Part shown: positions 56,460 to 64,000 of the stretch, piece by piece
Layout of the letters: the number at the start of each line of letters is the position of its first letter
Numbering within the stretch: the stretch's first letter is position 1
Assembly (NCBI GenBank): GCA_024760905.1
Contig: CM045737.1
Location: 14,811,226 to 14,875,225, forward strand
Reading direction: 5' to 3'
Length of the DNA: 64,000 nt
DNA from: Plotosus lineatus
Taxonomy: Eukaryota; Chordata; Actinopteri; Siluriformes; Plotosidae
Made by a program: the position numbers and the translations under genes
Notes under the pieces: generated by a model
What the model was told of the DNA's origin: nothing
What the model saw: the letters and a program-made list of their open reading frames with translations, nothing else
The model's database searches: none

Positions 56460-56462
<3 letters not shown>

Positions 56463-57429
56463 TATGCACAAGAATGGGTGTATTTGAGTTATACCCCTTT
56501 TCAACTCACTCAAGGCATGCAGAGAATCAAGTAATTTCATGCAGATAGTGGGGAGAATGAAATGAACTGAGCCCAGAGCCATGAAAAATTATCCAAACGT
56601 TATTACGTAGAGTTGACTGCATCTGTACTACTTTAATACACATCTCAGTACCAGAGGCCTGCCTAACGGCTCTTGCCTTCCTAAATAAATCAATATTAGC
56701 TTATATTTAAATTATTTAGGATTTGACTTTGACTTATATTTATGGCATCCATTATTGGAGGGGTGAAAGTGGTAGATGTTTGAGTTGATGAATAAAGACG
56801 TTCTTTCTGCCTCCGTCGCTGCTGTAGATAAGAGACTGAGCATTACGCTAACATCCACTTGAAGAGGGCCTTGAAGAGGCCTTTTCAGTTGCTTTTATAA
56901 AAAGTTTTGAAAGATTCTGGAACATACTTTGTTAAAAGCCTGCTGAAATTAATTTTTATTTATTTGTTTATTTATTTTATTTTGTAAAGCTACTTTCAAG
57001 TTTTTCTCATAAGTAAAACTTTTCTGTTTTTGAACTCAAAACCCAGTCTTTGGTTCCACTCATGAGGTGGCTTTATAGAATTAACTGTATATAACTCATA
57101 TACCACATGGGCCTGCTTCATATAAAACTCCATTACACTCAGCTACAGTCCCATTACATCTTCAGAAAAATAAATGAATGCAGTCAGAATTTGAATATTG
57201 TAATAGGAAACCCAGTAGGGATTTCTCTGGTGTAGTTCAAGCATGGTGCAGACTTGTTGAATGAAGATGTGGGCACAAGAAAATTTGAAAAATGAATGAA
57301 CACGTGCAATGCATGGCAAAGTGTTTCTAAGGATTGAACTGACACAGTGAGAACTGGGCAGCTGTAGTCTAATGACGAGAGAAGTGGCTTCGGGACCAAA
57401 AGTGTCGGTGAGGGAATGACCTTCAACTT
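56460..57429. other. repeat-free block, possible conserved non-coding element
   Basis: Repeat-poor AT-rich sequence with no exon, in a window otherwise saturated with repeats. Parts such as aaattatccaaacgttatta have no similarity to the families here. Confidence 0.25.
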
Positions 57430-57532
57430 CTCTTCCTCCACCTTAAAGGCTGAAGTGCCCTTGAGCAAGCCACTTAACCCCCAAACTGCTCTTTGGGTGC
57501 CCCAATGTGTGTGGCAGCCCATGGCTCCCATT
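57430..57532 (-). mobile_element. SINE-like family D fragment
   Basis: gaagtgcccttgagcaagcc and ttgggtgccccaatgtgtgt match the block at 18955-18995 in a diverged form. Confidence 0.5.
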
Positions 57533-57550
57533 GTGTGTGTGTGTGTGTGT

Positions 57551-57589
<39 letters not shown>
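57533..57589. repeat. (TG)n microsatellite
   Basis: TG tract with one GAGTG interruption, followed at 57667 by A-rich (A)n(GAAAA) to 57710. Confidence 0.95.
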
Positions 57590-57590
<1 letters not shown>

Positions 57591-57719
57591 ACTTACTTTG
57601 GATTGGTTAAGTGCAGAAGCAATCATTTCCCTTGCAAGATTAATACAGTACTGTATAACAAAATGTAAAAAAAAAAAAAAAAAAAGAAAAGAAAAAAAAA
57701 AAAAAAAACCATGGTAAGC

Positions 57720-57930
57720 ACATAGCGTGATCTGATTGGATGCAGTAAGAACATAGTCAGAAAACATTGGATGTGCTGCGTGTGATCATACATAAAGCTC
57801 CGGCATGGAGTATGAACATGAAACCTGCACATTTTTGTATTTCAACCATGTCCCCACTGCATTCACAAACATTTTCACTGTACAGACTTAATGGTCTTCA
57901 TCCGAGTGTGATATGAGGCTGACGTTTTCA
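57720..57930. repeat. unclassified repeat, second copy
   Basis: Resembles 11690-11940 (tctgattgg..agtaagaacat, then cttcat(cc/gg)... gaatgtgat-like end). Confidence 0.5.
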
Positions 57931-57984
57931 GTCAAAAACCTTGATTTTATGTTAATTATCTTATTTCCCCTCTGATGGACGTTT

Positions 57985-58405
57985 TTTCCCCCCTCCTATT
58001 TTCTCCCTAATTTAGTTGTGTCCAATCCCCTCCCATCAGGTACTGCCTTCCCTATCACACAACCAGCAGTGACCACAGAGGGACAAAAGCGTGCACATGC
58101 GCCTCCGTGGCATGCAGTGCGAGCCACCTGCCTTTTTTTGAACTGCGGGACATTTGGAGACGGTCTAACACATTCGCAAGGAACGCGCTATCTCGCCCCT
58201 CATACGAATGAGCTCACAGACTCCCAGGATTGGCTTGTGATCACTGTCAATGACAGGGAAGTGAGCATATGTCATCCCTCCCTCCCAAGACAGCTTTGCC
58301 AATTAGCTCGCATGGATTCCTGGCTACAGACGGCTGTGGCAAAAACCCGGATTGAAGCTTGTGATCTCTGGGTTAATAGTTTTTTCAGGGATTTTATTAG
58401 GACTT
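57985..58405. repeat. widespread teleost interspersed repeat, diverged
   Basis: Contains tttctccctaatttagttgt, ccacctgcctttttttgaac, atgagctcacagactcccag and gattggcttgtgatc, blocks I recognise from a common fish repeat with no assigned class. An open frame across it (58018-58407) is not a gene. Confidence 0.6.
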
Positions 58406-58455
58406 AGTAGGTTCGACCTCAAAAGTAAAGATGATGACATGGGTCAGGTAACCAT

Positions 58456-58773
58456 CCTGGGCCTGGTGATGTAGTGGTAAGAGTGCTGGACTCATGATCA
58501 GGAGGTTGTGAGTTCAAATCCCACTGAGACCCCCCACTGTGCTAAGATCCCTGGGCAAGGTCTCAACCACAAATGTGCCTCTGTTCACCCAGCAGTATAA
58601 ATGGGTACCAGTAAAAAAAATATACTGGGAAGGTAATCTGGGATGGACTAGCGTCCCATCCAGGAGGAGTTGAACTCCTGGTCGCTTCACGCTACAGAAA
58701 CCGGGGAAAAGCACCGGCCTGATGAGCCACTAGGCTCGGGTGTAAAAACCCAACAGACTTACCTTACCTTACC
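58456..58773 (+). mobile_element. SINE family C, full length
   Basis: Exact 12-bp duplications TCAGGTAACCAT (58444-58455, 58774-58785). Head gggcctggtgatgtagtgg; 3' end acccaacagacttaccttac, a short TTACC-repeat tail. Confidence 0.95.
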
Positions 58774-59197
58774 TCAGGTAACCATGGACATTTAAATATA
58801 ATTAAGGTAGTACTGTATGTATATCATGGCTACACACACACACACACGAGTGTACTGGTACAACCTTCCCCAACTTTTGCTCCTCAGTTGTCTCAAAAAT
58901 GTTTAGAAGGCTGCTTGGTATTACATTTCACCACAATATAAGTCTGCACGAATATTCATCCCCTCCTTGAATTGCCACCTTATTGTGCTGGAGGGGTTTG
59001 CGTGTCGTAATGATCCGAGGAGCAATGTTGTTGGCCCAGAACCAGGCCTGAGGGAAGGGCTCAAAGGCGAGCACCTGGTGGCCAGGCTTCTTCTCATGTA
59101 TCCCGACCGAGTTCAAGCCTGAAAAGGAGACAAGGGTCTGCTGTCCCATGGGCCCACCACCTATCGGCGGGGTTATAGGGGTCGGGTGCATTGTGAG

Positions 59198-59434
59198 CAG
59201 TGGTGGTCTAGTGGTAGGGCGCAGGATCGCTGATCTTAAGGTTGGGAGTTCGAGTCCCTAAAAGGTTGTCACTGTCCCCCCAGTGCAGCTAACTTGGTCA
59301 TCAAAGGCGGGCCAAGGCTGCAAAGCCATCAGCGTGTTTCTATGACCTGGAGAGGGATGGGCTCCGTCAGGCCAAATCAGCCCAATCAGTGTTGAAGTTG
59401 CTCGGTTTACCACGAAGAAGAAGAAGAAGAAGAG
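59198..59434 (+). mobile_element. SINE family A, internally shortened, nested
   Basis: Head agcagtggtggtctagtggt and B-box ggagttcgagtcc. The middle is deleted (ggccaaggctgcaaagccat). Tail is (GAA)n at 59413-59432. Confidence 0.8.
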
Positions 59435-59509
59435 TTGGGTGGTAGCCAAAGGCATGGGTTCTGTCAGACTGATCTTTGGCTACTGACCATTGGGACATGG
59501 AATGTCATC

Positions 59510-59700
59510 TTTCTGGTGGGGAAGGAACCTGAACTGGTGTGTAAAGTTGAAAGAGACTGACTGGACATAATCGGACTCACCTCAACACATAGCTTGGACT
59601 CTGGAATCATCTATCTTGAGAGGAACTGGACCTTATTCCATTCTGGAGTTGCTCATGGAGAGAGGCGGCAAACTGGTAAGGGCATCCTTGTTGCCCCAGT
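59510..59700 (+). pseudogene. LINE endonuclease N-terminal fragment
   Basis: Decayed frame with LERNWTLFHSGVAHGERRQT and GILVAPVSV, motifs of the AP-endonuclease start of a common fish non-LTR element. Frameshifts occur before it (tggaatgtcatctttctggt is the start of the endonuclease). Confidence 0.75.
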
Positions 59701-59889
59701 CTCAGTTTCCACACGTTGGGGTCCCCAGATGAAGCGGAAGAAGATAATGATGATGACGAATACTGTATTCAAATCTCTTGAGATGTCTTCATTGTGATTG
59801 GGAGGTTTGACTACATTCTCTGGCTCCAGCTGCTTTCATATCAAACACAGTCAATCATCTAGACAGCTTCTTTTGTACATCTGTAATAA

Positions 59890-60232
59890 TTTACTCACTC
59901 ACTTATTTGCTGAACCACTTCATCCTTCTAGGCTCACTGGGAGGCTGGAGCCTGTCTCAGCCGACATTGGGTGAAGGCAAGCAGAGTACACTCTGAACAG
60001 CTTACCAGACCATTGCAGGACGACACACAGACAAACATTCACACTCACACTCCTCACACCTTGTGGCAAACTGGAACATCTGGAAACTCTTTCGGGATTA
60101 AACCAGAGTACGTGGAGGAAACTCAGGCAAGTACAGGAAGAAGACGCAACAACTTCCGCACAGACATGACCTCACTGAGCCCGAGACTTGAGAGGCAGAT
60201 GTACTGACCACTACTCCACTATGCACCCGAAA
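59890..60232 (-). mobile_element. SINE family B
   Basis: Left tail cacttatttgctgaaccact; head ctgaccactactccactatg at the right. Confidence 0.8.
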
Positions 60233-60858
60233 ATATCAGAAGTAGTTTATGTAAAATTGTATGGACTTCCTGAACTGACTATACAGTGCGCACTTACATC
60301 GTGACTTTTTTTAAATGGTTCAGGTCTACAAACATAAAAAATTCCCTGGGATTTCTGCTCCTATCAGAGAGAGTTCTGTGACATGAGGAAGTCAAAAACT
60401 TTATGTAAAAACCTCCGGAAAAATATTATACTTTTTAATAAAATTTACATATTATTTATTATTGCATATGTAAACTTCTTGAACTTCAACCATCTTTTCC
60501 AAAATCAATATACAGTACAAAGAGGCAGCTTGTGCATGTGGAATATTACATCTAGGTACATACACTACATATCTGGACATTTTAAGATGAACTCAAATCG
60601 ACAATGTCACTGAGGCCCTCTAGTGGCAGGTCATTGTTATTGTCTATTCCTATGTTAAGATGAGATAAGATAACACTTTATTATCTCGGAGGAAATTTTT
60701 GGTTACGTCGTATTATGAGGACGTGCGTCGCCGACGAGCAGCGCCACCTAGGTTGTTCAAGGAGTCAAGTTACAAACAGAAAAGAAGGCTCAAAACTGCT
60801 ATAAAATAAATACATAAAAATTCTATGCTTAAAGGACCTTACACAGACCCAGTAAACA
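60233..60858. other. unassigned non-coding sequence
   Basis: No exon or repeat recognised. Confidence 0.45.

Positions 60859-60908
<50 letters not shown>
60859..60908. repeat. (AAT)n microsatellite
   Basis: About sixteen triplets. Confidence 0.95.
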
Positions 60909-60909
<1 letters not shown>

Positions 60910-60949
60910 AATGTTAGTGAATGAGAAAGGATCTAAAGTTACTCATCAC

Positions 60950-61242
60950 GCACTCATTTGCTAAACCACTTAATTCACACTCACACCGAAGATCAATTTA
61001 GAACAGCCACTTAGCCTACTGTACATGTTTTTGGACTGTTTGAGGAAACCGGAATACCCAGAGGAAACCCACACAAGCACAGGAGAACATGAAAACTCCA
61101 AGCCCGGAACTCAAACCCAGGGCCTTCTTGCTATGAGGCAGATGCGCTAACCACTATGCCACCATGTTGCCTCCGAACTCTGTCCTGGGCATCAGCCTCC
61201 CCGGAACCCGAGTTACGATTAGGCGGTTCTGAAGAATAAATG
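60950..61242 (-). mobile_element. SINE family B plus inverted tail fragment
   Basis: Minus-strand body and head to 61168 (aaccactatgccaccatg), followed by a plus-strand tail piece (gggcatcagcctccccggaa to gattaggcggttctgaag). Confidence 0.75.
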
Positions 61243-61814
61243 ACCTCACAGTCAAAAAAGATTGTAGATTTGAGTCCCATGTTCCGCGAGCACATTTTTA
61301 AGTGGAGTATTATATCCGTCACCCATAGAACTGTCAATCTTCTGCACATACAGTACTTCAAATCTATACTGTACATTTTCTGGATTTAAGATCTCTATAG
61401 CTCAGACTCCAGTTTCCACATGAGGGCAACTCCTACTTTGAAACCTCCATCACCACAAGCGCCAAAATTATTCAAATCTGCATAACGAACGTTTACGATG
61501 CCAGACTTTCCAGTCACCATATTGACCAACCAATAAAATGACAAGACTGTCATGTCTGTGGAAAGTGTGTACAGTATGTGTATGTTGTGTGGGGCGGTGA
61601 GATGTTTTTGATGGCATAAGAATTGCCTATTTGAAGTTCTCACCTTGTGGGGATGCTTTGTTGTTTGGTTGTAGATTTTATTTGTGAAATAGAGTCAGAG
61701 GAGGCTTCTTTTAGTTGCTGGGGTTGTGGGTGGGATTGGATTTAGGTGCAGCATTGCATTCATTTGCTGCTCTAAGAATTATGCCAAAGGAAGGTCCTCA
61801 CAAGGAGAGTAAGA
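61243..61814. other. unassigned non-coding sequence
   Basis: No repeat family or exon supported. Confidence 0.4.
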
Positions 61815-61822
61815 TGACTCTC

Positions 61823-61874
<52 letters not shown>
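61815..61874. repeat. (TG)n microsatellite
   Basis: About 60 bases; lies just before a splice-acceptor-like site. Confidence 0.95.
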
Positions 61875-61877
<3 letters not shown>

Positions 61878-61908
61878 GCTGATGCGATCTGCTTCCCTCT
61901 GTGTGCAG

Positions 61909-62216
61909 GAACAGCCTCAGGCAGTGCTCCATCACAACTCATCACTGCAAGCTGAGATGGAGGATGGCGTCTGTTTCAGAAAAGAAAATCACAATCAGAG
62001 CAATTTCCTGAAGTTTCTCTCTTACGGAAAGAGAAAGTGCTTAGATAGGGTTTAGATTGCGTGCATTCACAGTAGCTTGTTGCTTCGATCCCAGTTCTTG
62101 CACAGAGATTTACGAGGTCATCGGTGGCTCCGGGGCCACAAGCCAAGTCTCTACTTCTGCTTTTCTGAAAGGAACGACGGGAGGACACATAAATCTGGAC
62201 TGGTTTCATGTTTCAG
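61909..62216 (+). other. candidate untranslated exon
   Basis: A good acceptor (CTTCCCTCTGTGTGCAG) and donor (TTTCAG|GTGAGAAG) bound 308 bases of repeat-free sequence with no frame open throughout. If real it is a 5' UTR or long non-coding RNA exon. Flanked by (TG)n on both sides. Confidence 0.25.
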
Positions 62217-62230
62217 GTGAGAAGCTATCG

Positions 62231-62231
<1 letters not shown>

Positions 62232-62288
<57 letters not shown>
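62232..62288. repeat. (TG)n microsatellite
   Basis: About 56 bases immediately after the donor-like site. Confidence 0.96.
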
Positions 62289-62292
<4 letters not shown>

Positions 62293-62462
62293 GATTCATT
62301 CAGATTGATTTATACATGTGCAAAAAAAAAAAGCAACGTGCAGTAGTATTAGAACTATTAATTTTGTCTTCTCTCTGTGAAATGACAGTGACGTAGCAAC
62401 CGTGCAGAACTGGATTAGTGCTAAAGTTAACCTACGACATGTGCACTATATAGTATACATGC

Positions 62463-62700
62463 ATGGGTGTCTTGGTGGTACAGTGGGGTGTATCGCCATA
62501 TCTGACAGCTCCAGGATCTCCAGATCCTTCTTGAGCTCACATGACTGTGTGGAGGTTCTCTGGATGTTCTTTTAATGTCTATTGTTTCCTCTGCGTTTTC
62601 CAGTTTCCTTCCACTTTCCAAAAACATGCTAGTAATCATTAAAGACACTAAACTGTCTCCAGGTGTGTGGATATGTGTGGTGTGCTTTGTCCCAGTGTTC
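62463..62700 (+). mobile_element. SINE family B, strongly diverged
   Basis: Head-like gggtgtcttggtggtacagt and body ccactttccaaaaacatgct, aaactgtctccaggtgtgtg. Confidence 0.5.
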
Positions 62701-62867
62701 ATAAGAAAGATTTATCTAAAAGGAGTTATCAAATTTACAGTCATCAAATTTATTCATGCCGCCCGGTGGATAAACAACCTGTTTATGGATTGCACTAATT
62801 AATCCAGCAGGGATTGGCTCGAGCTTTCTTCATAATCCTGACAAATAAAGATGAGAGACAATAGATT

Positions 62868-63050
62868 CATTCATTCATTTTCTGAACCACTTAATCCTAA
62901 TTAGGGTTGCGGGGAGGCTAGCGCCCATCTTAGCCTACTCTGGCCGAGGGTAGAGTACACCCTGGACGGCTCACCAAGCCATCGCAGGGCAGAAACACAT
63001 TGACTTCTATGCAGCTACTCTCTTGTCCACAGTCAGCAATGGTGCATTTT
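62868..63050 (-). mobile_element. SINE family A, 5'-truncated
   Basis: Tail cattcattttctgaaccact at the left; stops after tgtccacagtcagcaatggt. Confidence 0.8.
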
Positions 63051-63309
63051 AAACAATGGATGAATGAACTAATCAATGGATTAATGGAACTATAGATGAG
63101 TCAAGATTTTCATTCATTTCTGAGTTTGAAAGCAATTATACAGTAGAAATTTGAAATAAAATGATGGGTCGCACGCCAAACCATAGACAAAAATACACTA
63201 AATCATAATGTTAATGGTTATTACTGTACTTCCATCAAGGAGGTTACGGTTTCATTGCCATGAGTTTATATGTTTGTTTGACTGTCTGCCTATCTGTTAG
63301 CCACCTTCC

Positions 63310-63345
63310 ATTAACAATTTTTGTCAATTTAAAAAAAAACTATCT

Positions 63346-63408
<63 letters not shown>

Positions 63409-63456
63409 GTGTGTGTGTATATATAAGATAGATTTTTTTTAAATTGACAAAAATTG

Positions 63457-63461
<5 letters not shown>
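63310..63461. repeat. long inverted repeat around (TA)n
   Basis: Arms 63310-63355 and 63417-63461 are near-perfect reverse complements (attaacaatttttgtcaatt against aattgacaaaaattgttaat), separated by (AT)n and a short TG stretch. Confidence 0.85.

Positions 63462-63521
<60 letters not shown>
63462..63521. repeat. (TA)n microsatellite
   Basis: About 60 bases immediately after the inverted repeat. Confidence 0.95.
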
Positions 63522-63523
<2 letters not shown>

Positions 63524-63904
63524 TCCAAAATAAATTCTCTGTGAAAACATCCAATTTGAACATAATTTGCTTTATATATTCAGGATAAGAAGCTTTGATA
63601 TCAAAGCAGGTTTTGTCCAGATTGTTTATCTGGAAGAAATTTAAATTTATTTAACATGTGACATCCCATTTTATGGAGGTGTGTATTACACACAGGACCG
63701 GTAGACAGTGTTATGTACTTTTGTATGGCTTAGCAGAGGTTTGTGCTCTCCGGGTGCTCTTTTAAATTAATTCTGTAATTAATAGCACTTTGAAAGATTG
63801 GATTACAAATATTGAACAACTTTAAACAATAGCATACAACTATCCTGACCCATTTGTATACACATATAAATATCTGTATACATAATATACTTGTATCAAG
63901 CCCC

Positions 63905-64000
63905 GATATCGCAAGGTTATCACTACTGTCCCCATGTGCAGCTAACTGGGTTATCAAAGGCCGGCCATGTCTCTCACTGTCTATGATGTGAGGCATGTAA
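63905..64000 (+). mobile_element. SINE family A, cut by the window edge
   Basis: Body blocks gtgcagctaactgggttatc and ggccggccatgtctctcact; it continues beyond the window. Confidence 0.8.

Larger units (their letters stand above)
58965..59760 (+). mobile_element. LINE 5' region (second non-LTR family) with nested SINE
   Basis: 5' untranslated part at 58965-59197 (tgctggaggggtttgcgtgt, gatccgaggagcaatgttgt), then after the SINE an endonuclease start at 59435-59700. It ends abruptly in a gaagaagataatgatgatga tail, so most of the element is deleted. Confidence 0.8.

Noticed and set aside
58018..58407. 129-codon open frame
   Set aside because: It lies across a common teleost interspersed repeat and has no domain or splice context.

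Overview
This window is vertebrate nuclear DNA, almost certainly from a teleost fish. The only ordinary protein-coding gene I can support is a plus-strand aquaporin-4 gene (aqp4). Its exons are short with GT/AG boundaries and have the mammalian AQP4 sizes (55 codons for exon 2, 27 for exon 3). The rest is intron and flank crowded with fish-type transposons, tRNA-derived SINEs and long (TG)n/(CA)n tracts. I found no bacterial-style operon, CRISPR array, virus or toxin gene.

The aqp4 model has five coding exons. A candidate first exon (20615-20661) carries the long-isoform (M1-type) start. Exon 1 (31171-31597) has the internal M23-type ATG at 31211 and the first NPA motif. Exon 2 is 33398-33562. 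Exon 3 (35773-35853) has the second NPA and the filter arginine. Exon 4 (41078-41350) ends in a syntrophin-type PDZ ligand. The predicted proteins are 330 aa (long) and 301 aa (short). The stop is TGA followed by CTA, and 26 more in-frame codons run to a TAA at 41429. This is the arrangement that yields the readthrough isoform AQP4ex in mammals and is the most interesting thing in the window.

Regions. 1-20600: SINEs, three MITE families and a non-LTR element at about 4880-7445 split by a hAT element with a perfect 8-bp duplication. 20600-41600: aqp4, whose first intron holds a full-length RTE-clade LINE (24451-29580) that sits inside a hAT-type MITE and is itself interrupted by a 2-kb hAT element; further hAT, pogo/Tigger-like and SINE insertions fill the other introns. 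41600-64000: no confident gene; SINEs, a nuclear-receptor-half-site-rich diverged tandem repeat (43040-43700), a second internally deleted RTE copy (50205-51795), a decayed hAT with a BED-type N-terminal remnant (53958-55455), and candidate but unproven exons at 42299 and 61909.

The mobile elements interact visibly. SINE units carry the ends of the local RTE LINE, consistent with LINE machinery moving them, and exact target-site duplications allow nested insertions to be ordered. Clade names for non-LTR elements and all repeat family groupings are my judgement from sequence resemblance; no database was searched.
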